A stretch of 64,000 bases of DNA from Roridomyces roridus (taxonomy: Eukaryota > Basidiomycota > Agaricomycetes > Agaricales > Mycenaceae): the NCBI GenBank assembly GCA_029378245.1, contig JARKIF010000153.1:1-64000 (forward strand), written 5' to 3'. Positions 32,578-44,775 of the stretch are shown one piece after another. Each line of letters starts with the position of its first letter. Position 1 is the first letter of the stretch. A program made the position numbers and the translations under genes. The notes under the pieces are model-generated. The model saw only the letters and a list, made by a program, of their open reading frames with translations, ran no database searches and was not told the origin of the DNA.

Positions 32578-33511
32578 CTACGCTTGTATATTTTCCCGTG
32601 CCCACAAATGGACATTCTCTCGTACAAACTCCTCCAGCGTCTTTCTTCCGATAATCTTCGTTTCTTTCGCGTACACGAGCTCCTCACTACCCGCAGCGGT
32701 CATCTCCTCGACTGATCCCATGAGACGAATAAATTCTTCGGGCAGACCAGACCATAGCTGCTTCTGCTTGTCGACGGATATCGATTCATACGATATTTTG
32801 CGTTGTAGGGCGCGCGAGAAACACTCCGCTACCTGAGAGATATTTGAGCCAGGTCAAAGCAGGACGAGAACTGGAATGACCTGAGTAAAAGAAAGAAGCT
32901 CCGGGCCTATGATGAAATGCTCGCCGCAATGCGGAGGCTCTGCGAGCAGACAATCAACAGCCACCTGGGCGACGTCTTGACAAGAGACGAGTCCGATTGA
33001 TGCAGTACCGGTCGCACTGACGATTTTGTCCTCGTCGCGTATGCCCTCTGGGAAATCGGAAAAATTCTCTGAAGAAGAAAATTCAGTTCCTGTCGAGGAT
33101 GTCCAAATGAAATCACACACCAAAGAACCTTGATGGTCGTAGAACGCAGAAGGGTAGGCCAGAGGCTTCAAGATGGGTGCGTATAGGACCTTCGATTGGG
33201 TCTCCAGGTATGTCGAGCGACCCGCTCATCAAGATGAAATGCTTCACACCCCGCGAGACGGCGAGATCGATGAATGCGCAGACATTGTCGTGTGGGATTT
33301 CGGACGGGATTATGAGATGGACGGCTACGATATCGGAAGCCGCGTCGAATGGGAGTGAATATGTGGTACGATCTTCCCAGTCGAAGCGGACTGCAGAATC
33401 ACCGAGGTCAGGTCGGCGGGAGGCAGCGATAACGTTGATGGCACGCGAGTGAAGAATGCTGAGGATATGGCGCCCAGTCTTGCCCGTAGAACCTGTGACC
33501 AGGATGGACAT
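32578..33511 (-). CDS. NmrA-like NAD(P)-binding reductase, EasG/FgaFS type
   Basis: Three exons (33511-33121, 33068-32881, 32832-32578) give 277 residues. The N-terminus MSILVTGSTGKTGRHILSIL is an NAD(P)-binding Rossmann motif of the atypical SDR/NmrA class. Further family motifs are AFIDLAVSRGVKHFIL, LPFCVLRPSRFFENFS, IVSATGTASIGLVS, DVAQVAVD and HFIIGPELLS. These match the ergot-alkaloid reductase-like family (festuclavine synthase type), widely present in fungi without ergot alkaloids. The enzyme likely reduces a C=N or C=C bond with NADPH; the substrate is unknown. No biosynthetic partners adjoin it, so a role in alkaloid synthesis should not be assumed. Both introns are about 50 bp. Confidence 0.85.
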
Positions 33512-34321
33512 GGCGGTGACGATGAGAGGTGTACTACCGGATTCGCCCGAAGAATGACTCGGATGCGGTGTTCAACGAGTGAGTCTCCTTCTCCGCGTCG
33601 GTCTAAGCTCTGAGAAATTCGGAAAGATTAGAATCTCTGTGCTATCTGCAAGCCGTCCATTGGCTACAGCTTGGACCCACATAACAAAACGTGGTGATTC
33701 ATGAAAAATAGAATACCTCCGATTCCCGCTCGTTGTTGCCCTCTTCAGTTTATTGGAGCGGACATTTTTTATCTGGTCTCAACTGGAGCAGTGCTGGGCC
33801 TTTTCGGCCTGCACTGGGGCACTCTGAGGACACGGAGGAGAGGACAAGAAGAGGTTTGGTAAGCGAGATCATCGGATCATTTTCTCCTTCTCCTTCACGT
33901 CCATCTCAGGCTCTTCCGCGACTGGGAGGCGCCCTGGACAAGTCTCCTCTGGATCGGAGTTCTGTTTCAGTCTGCCTGTAAATTTACCTGGTTTTTTTCG
34001 GGCATGTACTCTCTTTCAGTCTGCTCTTGGCCGACGAAAAACTCTTCTGGTCAACTTCTCGCAGACGAATGTCATCTCACGTCCGACACCTGCTGTGCTT
34101 CCGGCAGGAGTGGCCCGAGTTGCATTCCCTCATCCAATTACTGCGCTGGAATAGATGTAAGACGCCGCACCCTCAAGTCGATATCGCATCTCGTGGCCTC
34201 CTGCTGGCAGCTCCCCGGATACCGCCCACGAGCTGTGTTCCCGCGCGCAGCCGGTTAAAAGCCTGCTCTTCTTTCCATCTCCCCACATCCCTCTCAGCCG
34301 CTACGACATTTACCTTCCAGT
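33512..34321. other. Divergent promoter region, reductase and NACHT gene
   Basis: About 800 bp between the two divergent start codons. No gene was recognised here. Confidence 0.5.
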
Positions 34322-37300
34322 ATGGCTACAGCACCATTGTCGAAATCAGGGACTCGGTACGCCCCTTTCTTCTCTGCTATCTCAGTCCTGAATCTGCGGC
34401 CAGAGACAAAACCCAAATTGCTCAATTCTGTTGTAAGATGCATGATGCATCGTTCACCGATCTTACCTTCGCTCACTTATGTCCCAGTCATCGGCATATC
34501 AGCACCATCCCCAAGCCGAGCAGGCCGAGAGACCGGTACAGCCAAGGCCTACTTGACGATACAAGTCGCCAAACCAAAGATGATGATTCGGAGCCAAAGC
34601 AACAATTCTCAGAATGCGGGTTCCAACTTGAGCGAAACGCTGCCTCCGTGCGTGTTATTGACTTGGCTGGCCGAAGTCTCCTCAAGCATCACAGTATACC
34701 GGTTACTTCCTCCACGAGAGTCGTTCTTCGCATTTACGGCAAATCCAAGCTCGTTCCCGGGGTTCACACATTGATCTCGGAGCATTCAAAATCGGTTGCA
34801 GAACTGCTCAATCTACGAGACTCAAATGATAACCGTGCGTTCTTACATATCCACTTCCGCGCAACCCGACCTGTTTTCGCGCCGAAATACAGTTATACGA
34901 CTGCCCGTGAAGGCATCCGGTTCTCAGCTCACTCTGAAGTTGGATGTCCAAGAACTCACAGGTGCTGCATTTCTCCAGCAGATCGAGGCCGCAAAAGGGA
35001 CGCCGGAGACTGAGTGCGACGACAAACTTTCGCACATCGTTCACAAATTAGTCGTGATCTCGCGGATTGCGGTCACCATCGCTCAGGTTTGTACATACTG
35101 TTCATTCGGAACAAACTAAATGTGGACCTCATGCAGCTTCATCCAATTGCCGCAGCGGTCACGGTCATTTTGAGTGCAGTCATCGAGGTGAGTTGCCATG
35201 TACATTCGAATGCTCGGACACTGAATCCAGCGACAGATAATGGAACTCCGAGTCAAAACCGACGACACCAGTAGAGAGTTGGTTGAAGACGTGGACCGTT
35301 CCCTCACCTTTGTCACCTCCGTGGAGTTGTTGACCAAACTTCCTGCCCACGAAACTCTTGTTTCCAACGTCCTCGCTTGTGTGTTGGAATGCGTTGTACA
35401 TCTACGGCGTACGAGCGATTGGGGTTCGGTCGTCTCTGGTGGGTGGTGTCATTATTGTTGAACTCGACACTGACTTGATTGTCCTAGTCCTAATCAGTCC
35501 TCGTTCGCAACCAAAGGCAAAGCGGCTTCAAAGTGCCTTGAACAACCGAGTCCTATGTCTGAACAATGAGCTTACTGCCAGTAATCTGAGTGCTACCAGG
35601 GGACTCGAGCAAGACATTGGCCGCATAGATGGGAATATAGCCATCCTTGGTGAGATATCCCATTTGTCGGTTTGGTCTTTTGGCGCCTAATAGGATTGTG
35701 TGTCTAGACCGGAATGTGTCTAACCTTCGTGAGATATCCCATGCTGGTGTACTGTTTGTTGTCTAAAAAGAGCGTGTGCCTAGATGGGAATCTGGCCATC
35801 TTAGGCGAGTTATTATTTCGAGTTTGTCTCTGGAGTCTAACAAGGATTGGCGTATAGACGGGAATGTTTCCCGCCTTAGTGAGGTATTACCCTGCAATCT
35901 GGATGAGTCTAACGACAGTGTGAACAGATAAGGACGGCGAGCTAGGCCAATTGGATCCCATCAAAATGCGTACAGATTTACGAACCAAATGCTTGCCCGG
36001 CACTCGCAAACATCTGATTTCTCAGATTGTTGAATGGGCAGAGGCAACACCACTGGACTCGACACCGACTGTTTTCTGGATATCTGGCAGCGCGTGCAGC
36101 GGCAAGAGCACCCTTGCTACAACACTTGCCGACATACTCATATTTGAACGCAAACACCTCGGAGCCTTTGTGTTTTTCAACCGTGATGTTGAGGAGCGCA
36201 CGAATCCCTCTGCCATGATCCACACCATGGCTCATCGGCTCGCACGTTTTTCTCCGGACATCCGACATGAAATCGCGCAGGTTTTCGAGGAGGATCCAGA
36301 TATTATCCACCAATCGCTTCGGGTTCAGTTTGATAGACTTCTCTTGAAGCCGTTTCTCGCATTGGCCGGGCATTGCAAGCCTGTTATCCTCATCATCGAC
36401 GCTCTGGATGAGGCTGCCAAAGGTCCGATTCGCGATGAATTTCTGTCCACACTGGCGTCGGGGCTCTCCAAGTTCCCTCCCTTCGTTCGAGTCATCATCA
36501 CCAGTCGCAGAGATGGTGATATTTCACGCTATCTTTCCATGGTCCCCTTTGTCCAGGAGCATGACCTCAATGCTACGGCTGGCGTCGACGACGACATTCG
36601 GCTGTACATCACCGCATGCCTACGTGAGGTGCAACAAAACCTTGATCATGATCTCCCTCCTGCTTGGCCGACAGAGATCCAAATCCACCAACTGGTTGAA
36701 CGTGCCACTGGATTGTTTATATGGGCCTCTGTTGCCTGTACCTACATTGGGGCAGTGGACCCCATATCATGCATAGCGGAGCTCTGTGACTCAACAGCTT
36801 ACCGGCATGCAGACCGATCCCTTGATAGGCTGTACGACAAGACTCTGACTGCCGCTGGTCAATGGGAGATGTTGGCATTCGCTGCCAATGTTCACAAGAT
36901 TTTATCGGCTGTCATTATGACTAGGAATCCTCTCTCCTCAACCTCGATTGCAGAGCTTTTTCAAATCCCTCTCACCGTGGTCTCAAAAGTTGTATCCAAT
37001 TTGTGCAGTGTCCTCATGGTGGAATCTGGCGGCAATATCCGTATTGTCCATCCCTCCTTTGCAGACTATCTCACCAACGGGAATCGATGCTCCCCTAATG
37101 CACCCTGGTTTGTGGATGAAACGGGCGGCAATTATTTGCTTGCTTCAAAGTCCCTCCACCTCCTGGGCCGCCAGTTGCATTATAATCTTGCCAATCTGGA
37201 TACCACTGCCAACTTCAAGCCGGGGCCCATCCCTAGCCATTATATTTGGGTTACACCACCATATCCATGCAGTCAGGCTCTTGAATATGCTGCAATCAAT

Positions 37301-39668
37301 TGGATTGATCATGCTCTCTGCCTGGAACCGCTGGGCTTCTTTCAAAAGCTCCATGGGGAAATGACCAAATTTTATTCATCCTGCCTCCTGGAGTGGATCG
37401 AACTACTCAGCCTGATCAAACACAGCCGAGATATAATTCCCAAAGTGCGGAAGTTGCACATGTGGTGTCTTGAATCAAATGAGGTGAGTTTCTCAATGTC
37501 TGGATAGTATTGCTGTTGACTGAACTATGCAAAGACATCACCTGAAGGCTCGCTTCTGAGCCACTTGGTGTATGACACCTGGCGACTTCTGAATGCCTTT
37601 TCTCACACAATTGAATTACATCCACTTCTTGTCCATGAAACTGTCCTCCCATTCATGCCCAAGAACACTCAATTGCGGAAAATGCTGGGGAAAAAACAAC
37701 CCACCATCCCTGCAACCCATGTTGGCCTTTCAGACTCCTGTTTGCTGTCCATTCACGAGCACCGAGAGCTTATCCACGCCATTGTCGTTCACCCTTCCCG
37801 CGATCACATTGTTGCTTCAGCCTGCTTTGATGGTTCAGTCCGTTTATGGAACAGGGAGACTGGGGCCAAGATTATCCCAAACTTTGGGTCACACAGGGAA
37901 GGACATTGCATGAACATCACAGCAGTTCAATTCTTTGAAAATGGGCCTGATACCGAAATCTTCACAGGATCATTGGATGGGATGATTGGATGCTGGGATT
38001 TTGAAACAGGTGCTCTCAAGAAGACATTCATCCCCTCGGACAGGCCAGACAAATGGACAATGTATAAAGGCTCCCCTTCAGCATATATGCACTGGCCATC
38101 GCTCCAGCCCATCAAGCAATAATTGCCGGCCGTATGGATTCCTCAATTCTCCTATGGAGTCTCCAGAGCTCAGAGATAGAAAGGCAATTTATTGGACACA
38201 CTGCTGCTGTCCGTTGTCTTCACTGAGCCGGGCCCACACAGAATACACTGATTTTGGGCTCAGTAGATTTCACAATTTGACTGTGGGATATTGGCACATC
38301 AGAGTGCATTCACATATACTCAGGCCACACGATGTCAGTCAATTCTATCATGTTTGCACCAAACATGGAACAGTTTGCTTCTGGATCTTCAGATGGAACT
38401 GTTCGAATCTGGGGTACAGAAGGCGAGGCATCCGGGTGCGCGATTCTGGAGGGTCACACAGGCGAAGTTCTATGTGTTGCATGTTCCACAGATGGAATGC
38501 ATATTGCCTCTGCGGGAAATGGACATGATTGGAAGATTCTCCTCTGGGGATCCCATGAAAATTCTTGGGAGCTTCTGAGGCACTTTCCCTGTCTCACATC
38601 ACCTGTAAATGCATTGATTTTCTCCGACACTCGCCATATCTATTCTGGATCCTTTGATGGGGAATTATGTGTCCGGGACATCCATGCAATAGATTGTGAT
38701 GACTCAACCCAATGGATGCATCAGGATGAGGTCAACTCGGTTGCAATCTCACACAACAGAACCATGTGTGCTTCTGCGTCCGCCGATGCTGTGATTATTT
38801 GGACACTAGGAAACAAAATTCCAGCTATCCACTTCATCAACCGAATTGACTCGGAGAAGGCCGACATAAATTGTGTGGTATTTTCCCCAGATGATGCTTT
38901 GTTTTGCACTGGTTCCAGTGATGGGCAAGTCCAGATGTTCAACACCGTGACAGGTGACCAAGTTGGGGAACCTTTCCAATTCGAGGAAGCCGTGATTCGT
39001 GTAGCATTTTCAACAGTGACTTCCCTGCTTGCAATTGCCCTGTATGGGACACGGTTCACCGTCAATTGAATGTCCCATTAAACTGTCCACCGTCTGAGAT
39101 GCAGATCACTGCCATTGCATTTTCAGCAGATTCAACAAGATTGGCTGCTCTTTTCTATGTGAAAGCGGAGCTAGGCTTGACTGTCTGGGATGTCACCACT
39201 GGAAAGCTTCTCTGACAGAAGGAATTTCCACCGCTGCATCCGGACAACATCTCTACAGATGTTCTGCTGAATTGGCTGAAACATGATGCTGCCAGTGGTC
39301 CGCCACCTCCAGGCAAGATCCACATGCTTCATGATCCTGGCTCTCACATCCAGTTCGATGAAGGGGATACGGAAATCCGGGTCCGATACCATTATCTCAC
39401 GGATAGATTTGTGGAATCCCGAAAATTCCACGCAACAGAGGGGTTTGAAATTATCCCCGCGGAGAAAGGAACAGAGGCCTTCGGTTCTTGTCTTTATGCA
39501 CAGGGTGCGGAAATTTATTGCTTTGACAGAGTGCTCTTGGCTCTTCCTCGGGACTTTCAAAAAAGAGAGTCAATTAGATGCTGGGAAGCGGTTGGAGAAT
39601 TAATAATACTCGGGACATGCTCCGGGCGGGTGTATGTGGTGAATTTTGGTTGCGAAATTAATACATGA
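34322..39668 (+). pseudogene. NACHT-WD40 NLR-like protein, disrupted in the WD40 part
   Basis: Exons in frame to the NACHT end: 34322-34356, 34404-34432, 34488-34647, 34695-34834, 34893-35086, 35137-35187, 35237-35423, 35488-35649, three 21-bp exons, 35928-37483, then 37535 on. A C2-like N-terminus (GTAKAYLTIQVAKPK, LRIYGKSKLVPGVHTLISEH) and a helical region precede the NACHT NTPase: CLPGTRKHLISQI, Walker A GSACSGKST, Walker B VILIIDALDEA and ITSRRDGD. WD40 repeats follow (DGSVRLW, DGTVRIW). The WD40 part is broken by a 2-bp AT insertion at about 38083-38088, TGA at 38224-38226 and 38278-38280 (the latter a clear CGA to TGA in TIRLWDI), a frameshift near 39050 and TGA at 39213. Intact relatives act as fungal NOD-like receptors in non-self recognition. 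Confidence 0.85.
35629..35947 (+). repeat. Tandem 21-bp exon/intron units coding for heptads
   Basis: Three successive exons of exactly 21 bp (35708-35728, 35784-35804, 35858-35878), all phase 1, lie between similar ends of the flanking exons. Introns are 58, 55, 53 and 49 bp and share GTGAGATATCCC-like donors and TAG acceptors. The peptides line up as DGNIAIL, DRNVSNL, HGNLAIL, DGNVSRL and then NKDGEL. The third unit uses a GC donor (GCGAGT). Confidence 0.8.
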
Positions 39669-39968
39669 TTCTTCATTACTGAATGTATTCTGCAGTCTTG
39701 AATTCACTGGGCAGTGAATGAGCCCGCTTGAACGGTAAGTATCAGCCTTGACAATGGACACGTTGCATTCAATTGTCTTGTGTTCTGCTAAGTATTGCCT
39801 CGAGAACCAGACGGCGAGACTGCGGACTTCCGGACAACCCATCAGCCCTGTACATTGATATTGAACCCCTATCAAGACTTGACGCGTTCGCGTGGAAATC
39901 CACGTGATCGCATGCACCGATGGCCATCAGACATCAATTGCATGGCTGTGCTCCGGCTCGCTCTTGTA
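39669..39968. other. Intergenic, NACHT relic to F-box gene
   Basis: Short promoter-type stretch. Two further in-frame ATGs (39912, 39942) precede the chosen F-box start. Confidence 0.4.
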
Positions 39969-41549
39969 ATGGACCACATCCACGATGTCGACCTCCCCAC
40001 CGAGCTCTGGCAGGAGATCCTCTCTTTCTGCACATCCCCAGAGATTGCCGCCCTCGCACTCGTCTCGCAGCGCTTCCGCGCTATCTCCCGGCCCCTTCTC
40101 TTCAGGTCCTGTACCTTCCGGATGCGCCGTCACGACAAGAACCGCAATTGTCACCAACGCCTACGACTTCGGCTGGATTTCTTGACTTCCCCGGAGATCG
40201 CGCCTCTTCTACAGGATTGCGTTATACAGGGCTGCCGGAGATCCAAGCCCGAGTGGATTGCCACGATCTGCGCCAATCTGCCGCTATTCCCAAGTCTCAG
40301 ACGCTTGGATATTCGGTATCTCTCCATCTCATCTGCGACAGTCTCTGCTCTCTCCAACCTTACATGTCAATCCTCACTGCTGTCACTTTCTTTGGTGCGC
40401 TGTGGAGCCGGAATCGCTTTACCTTCTGGATGGGAAAAGCACCAAGGCTCCATATCTGTGGAATCTTTCACATCGCGCCAATACGAATCCGCTCAGGGGG
40501 TTGACCGTTGGCGCTTTGACTTGACATCCCTCAACATCGCTGCATTGCGCCACCTGGACCTGGGCAGCCGCGATTCGACGAAATGGCTCGTGATGGGTTT
40601 CAGCCCGCGCACAGGCACTCGTTTCCCGAACGTCGAGACGCTGCATCTCCACGTCCGCGGGCTAGACGACGTGCCAGAGTCCAACCTCATCTCCACCCTC
40701 GCGTGCTTCCCATCCGTGCGCACCCTCGACATCCGCGCTCCGCACAACTACGACCGATCCCGGCAGGCGATGCACGGGCCCATCGGACTTCCCATGGACC
40801 ACCTCCCCGCTCTCCAATCCTTCCACGGCCCAGCGAGGCAGGTCGTCTCGTACTGCCGTGGTCGCCCATCGGTTAGGCATCTAAAACTCTACGGCCTCCG
40901 CGTTTCGCAGACTTGCAAAGTCGCGGGACTCTCGCCCCTGCTGTTTGGCATGGGGTCCACCAGTACTTGCGCGCAGATCGTGTCCATTGACCTGCGCATT
41001 GCGATGTTCGTCGAGACGATCACGAGTCACATGGCGCGGATCTTCCCTTCGCTGCGTGCGTTGCGGATGGTCGTACCGCGGACGGGTGTACCTGGGGTGG
41101 TCTATGATTTTCAGCGGATACTCGACTCGATGGAGGCGTTGATTCTATCGCCTGCGCTTGAGGTGCTGTTCCTGGCGTTTCGGTACGATGTCGACGTCAA
41201 CCCGTGGGCTCACCCAAACACGTCGCGGTTCGCCAAGATGGAGGAGGCGGTGAGACAGCTGGCGAGCCGATTCCCCGCCCTCGAACACATTTGCGTGTGC
41301 TGTGATCTAGGGGCGCGGGCTGCTGGGAAACGGACACGGATGTGGCGTTGGAGCCGGGGGCCTGAGGGAGGAAATGGTCTGGGCGAGATGACCAAGCTCA
41401 ATGTGAGGTTCATGGGCGTGGGGTGCATTGATGTCCCAGAGCCCGATGTTGGGAAGAAGGTTAGGACGGCAGATCGGCTTGTGAGAGAGGGCGAGGCAAT
41501 TGTGGAAGGGATTGAAGACGATTGGAACGATCTTATACAAGGATTGTAG
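39969..41549 (+). CDS. F-box protein with leucine-rich repeats
   Basis: A single exon of 526 codons. The F-box is at the very N-terminus: MDHIHDVDLPTELWQEILSF, then IAALALVSQRFRAISRPLLF. Irregular leucine-rich segments follow (FPSLRRLDIRYLSIS, LRHLDLGSRD, FPNVETLHLHVRGL, FPSVRTLDIRA, IFPSLRALRMVVP), ending in an acidic tail. F-box proteins join Skp1/cullin ubiquitin ligases and pick targets through the repeat region; this family is large in mushrooms and mostly uncharacterised. The start at 39969 is chosen because the F-box usually begins within ten residues; starts at 39912 and 39942 are possible. No lesion seen. Confidence 0.82.
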   Translation: MDHIHDVDLPTELWQEILSFCTSPEIAALALVSQRFRAISRPLLFRSCTFRMRRHDKNRNCHQRLRLRLDFLTSPEIAPLLQDCVIQGCRRSKPEWIATICANLPLFPSLRRLDIRYLSISSATVSALSNLTCQSSLLSLSLVRCGAGIALPSGWEKHQGSISVESFTSRQYESAQGVDRWRFDLTSLNIAALRHLDLGSRDSTKWLVMGFSPRTGTRFPNVETLHLHVRGLDDVPESNLISTLACFPSVRTLDIRAPHNYDRSRQAMHGPIGLPMDHLPALQSFHGPARQVVSYCRGRPSVRHLKLYGLRVSQTCKVAGLSPLLFGMGSTSTCAQIVSIDLRIAMFVETITSHMARIFPSLRALRMVVPRTGVPGVVYDFQRILDSMEALILSPALEVLFLAFRYDVDVNPWAHPNTSRFAKMEEAVRQLASRFPALEHICVCCDLGARAAGKRTRMWRWSRGPEGGNGLGEMTKLNVRFMGVGCIDVPEPDVGKKVRTADRLVREGEAIVEGIEDDWNDLIQGL

Positions 41550-41639
41550 GGACACAGGAAATGTATTTATCACACGGCCTGTCCCTTGGTGGGTCCTGGA
41601 TTCAACCACCAGCTACTTGAGCTCGCAACCCCGCAGAGT

Positions 41640-43899
41640 TCATATCGTACAGCAGAATTCCTCCCACCACTTCAGACGTTTCAACTGTTCCGTCCACTTC
41701 CACCCAAAACAACCAGCTGACTGAGGGATATTTGCTCCACTGCCACTGCCACTGCCAGCAAGGCTGACTGTCGAGCCGTTTCGTCGAGCTGCGTCGGGTT
41801 TGGTCGACATGGGTGCTATAGGTCTGGGCTGTAGCCGCCGTACACTCGTGATGTCTTCTTCAATGTCCGAACCATCCGAAAGCCCAGACTCTGGCGGCTT
41901 GGTATACAACGCAGAATTCGAAGAGTCAAGCGACACGCCCGCAGTTTCTCCTCCAGCCTCGAGTGGCGCCGGAGGATCACTCAACGGCACATACGCTATC
42001 ATATTCTGGATCGTGTCGTGAATCCGCGTCACCGCTGGCCGTTGTTGAGGATCGGAGGCCCAGCATTGTTCTGTCAGCTCCCAGAGCTCATCGGGGATTA
42101 CACGCCCGTCGTCGGGATGCGGACGCTGTGGCCGTGCCCCACGTCGTACAACGAGGTCCACAAGATCCGCGTATGGAACTGAAAATAAAGGGATATCACC
42201 AGTGTATAGCTGCATAACTATAAATCAAAACTCAGCGCAAAATTCCTTGGACGCTCTGACCTCGTACACCGTCATGCCGAACGCATATACATCGGAGGAT
42301 GGCCGGTGTCGGAAGCCGCCAAAAAGTTCAGGAGCCATCCAATTACGGCTGCCGTGAACCATCTGTGCAGGTTCCGAGGTACCTGTACGCGCTGAGGTGT
42401 CTGCCTTGAGGCGCGCCAGACCGAAATCGCACAGTAAGGCGCGTCCAGAGTTTTCAACCAGAACATTTATCTGCGGGCGTCGAAAGATTATTTACTTAAG
42501 ACCGAACTGAGCAGATGCGGGTCCGGACAAGAACTCACGCCTTTGAGGTCGCCGTGGCAAATCTTGCGGGAGTGGAGGTATTCCAGACCAAGGGAAATGT
42601 CTCGCAGCTACGCCGTTGAAAGTGGGTCAAAGGTATAATATCAATTGAACATACGTACGATGTAAAGTGGCTCAAACGTAGTAGGCTGGGCCCTCAAGTA
42701 TTCTTTGGCGTTGTAGGGGAAATACGGCATCACGATGAAAGGCTTGTCGTCCATTGTGTTTGCCCCAAGGAACTGGACGATGTTGGGATGTCGCAGCGTA
42801 GACCAGATCTATCAAAGTCAGGCTGGTTATTCCAAGGCGATAGCCGATTCGCTTGCATCTATTTCGGCTCGGAGGGCCTGTGATTGAACATTAAAGACCG
42901 TATGAATTGGGCAGTGGACCAGGCTTACTGCAGAGCTCGGCTTCATCCCAACCTCATTGTGTAGGACTTTGATGGCGACCTCCGTCCGATTCCATGCTCC
43001 GCGGTATACTGTTCCACTGCAATGAAGTCCTCAGCACAGTACTTTCTGAAGATACCGTCAACTCACAATCCTCCTGCACCGATTTGTTCCTCCACGTCGT
43101 ACTCGACTTCAAACGAGGCTATCATCCAGTCCTCCACCTTGACCTGCTTTCCGCTTCTGGACGTCAGATATTCGAGGGCGTGGGTGTAGAACTGTTGTTC
43201 TGCCCGATTGACACTCTGCTTGTTGAGCTGCTTCTGGATGGAGACCATCATGGCGATCGTGTTATTCTGATTGATTTCTGTGGACATCGTAGAATGAAGA
43301 GACCTGTCAGTGCTCACTCACCGAGCGTACGAAATAGCTTGGTATGGTTCTTCTCCAGGGTGCTGAGATATGCATGTAATACTTCGGTATCTCGGGTTTG
43401 GGCGCTTTTACTCTCAGCGAGCATCATTTGCACACTGCGAAGTGAGACAATCTGAGAGTATAATCAGCTTGCAAGGGATATGGCGAGCAGAGAGCAAACC
43501 TGGAACGCGGCGATGGCCATCCCAATTCGTCGATAGAAGGATTCCACTTTGGCAGATCGTGCATCTTGCTGCAAAAGCAGTTTCAAAAATCCGGTATCTT
43601 GTTCTGTCTCGATGAAGCGATGAATATCGCGCAGCAGTCTACAGTGAGATGTCAGCCCCGAACGGAGAGGGGAAGATGCATGTCGTGTACGTTTCTAGAT
43701 CTGCCAGGGCCTTCGTGCAGCGATCCGGTAGCAGTCGTGACTCGATGAGTTCAGAATTTAGCGTCGTTAGAAGGTCAGTGACCGAGGAGGAAAGCAGCGT
43801 TAGTTGCTCCTTGCTCGTCTTGATGGACTCGACGGTGGAGTGTATGAATTTGAGAATGGTGTACGCGGTGCGGAGGACGGTCACGACATCGACGACCAT
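41640..43899 (-). CDS. TKL-type protein kinase with N-terminal helical bundle (MLKL-like layout)
   Basis: Ten exons (43899-43691, 43638-43500, 43451-43322, 43277-43067, 43016-42929, 42877-42857, 42808-42659, 42607-42539, 42470-42261, 42209-41640) give 598 residues. Residues 1-200 are all-helical (VVTVLRTAYTILKFIHSTVE, ETEQDTGFLKLLLQQDARS). The kinase domain is complete: GAGGFGTVY, VAIK, CHGDLKG with NVLVE, CDFGLA, WMAPEL and the distal Arg region CWASDPQQRPAVTRI. A Ser-rich tail with a GSGSGSG run ends in GWKWTEQLKRLKWW. Catalytic Lys and both Asp are present, so it should be active. The helical-bundle-plus-TKL-kinase layout is that of MLKL and related cell-death kinases; the functional link is inference. 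The intron 42856-42809 uses a GC donor. Confidence 0.87.
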
Positions 43900-44562
43900 G
43901 GTTCAGTGAGTCAGGGTAGAGGTAGAGGCCAAGACGCCTGGATACGAGACGTCGGAAGAAGATCTATCAGAAGCCCCGGCAAGTATAGAGCGATGGTCTC
44001 ACGCCGGCACCAGCCAGCATTCGGACTGTGCTGAAAGGTCTACTGAGCGGTTTTTAACCGAGTTTCATTTGGGTCTCCGCTGTACATGCGGAGTGGCCAA
44101 TCTGACGGATTCTGACCGCCAAGGCTTGAAAACATTCAATCGTCCGAGGCGCCGGTGGGTGCAATCTTGGCGAGTTTGCAGATGATCAGTGCACGAGAGT
44201 GATAGGAACAGGCCAGGCCGTATTTAGCTGCGACAAGAGATGGTGGGCGTTAGTGAGGACAGAGTGTCTTTCCGAATGATGTGACTGTGTGACTGTTACC
44301 CGAGACTCTCCGAGCTCATCCACTTTCAGAACCTTTTTGCCGTTCACGTTGTGCCTTCGCCATCGGACGCCTTGATTTACGAATCCTTTTACGAGCTGTC
44401 GTCAGGTTATTCAACCGTTTCATCACGTATGATACTATCCCTGATGCAGTGTACCGCTCCGCCTATATCCCGAAGGTGTTGACCTGTAAATAAGAACAGG
44501 TCAGAGCAAGATAGCGATGCTTCGCACCGCTAAGATGTGTACTCTACCCCATGCAGACTCCA
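43900..44562. other. Intergenic, nothing recognised
   Basis: Promoter side of the kinase gene. No open frame with recognisable content. Confidence 0.5.
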
Positions 44563-44610
44563 CATAAACCCCGCGTTTCCTCAATCCATAAACCCCGCGT
44601 TTCCTCAATC
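44563..44610 (+). repeat. Perfect 24-bp tandem repeat
   Basis: CATAAACCCCGCGTTTCCTC followed by AATC occurs twice head to tail (44563-44586 and 44587-44610) without a mismatch, about 500 bp upstream of the LOG gene. Confidence 0.85.
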
Positions 44611-44775
44611 TCCGGCCTGCATTGCCTGCCCGCCCTTCACGGCTCTGTCCACATCTAATCGTGGAGTGTTCAGCGGGTTTGACACGGTGAGGTAGTGTGC
44701 GGCACGTCTCGCACGTGGTCTGAAACGTGCCTCTCTTCTGTAGGCGCGCGCTGGTTTTGGCCTTCACCCGAGTCC

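Noticed and set aside
32578..33511. Ergot-alkaloid gene cluster
   Set aside because: Only the EasG-like reductase is present. No prenyltransferase, methyltransferase or other pathway gene adjoins it, and this reductase family is common in fungi without alkaloids.
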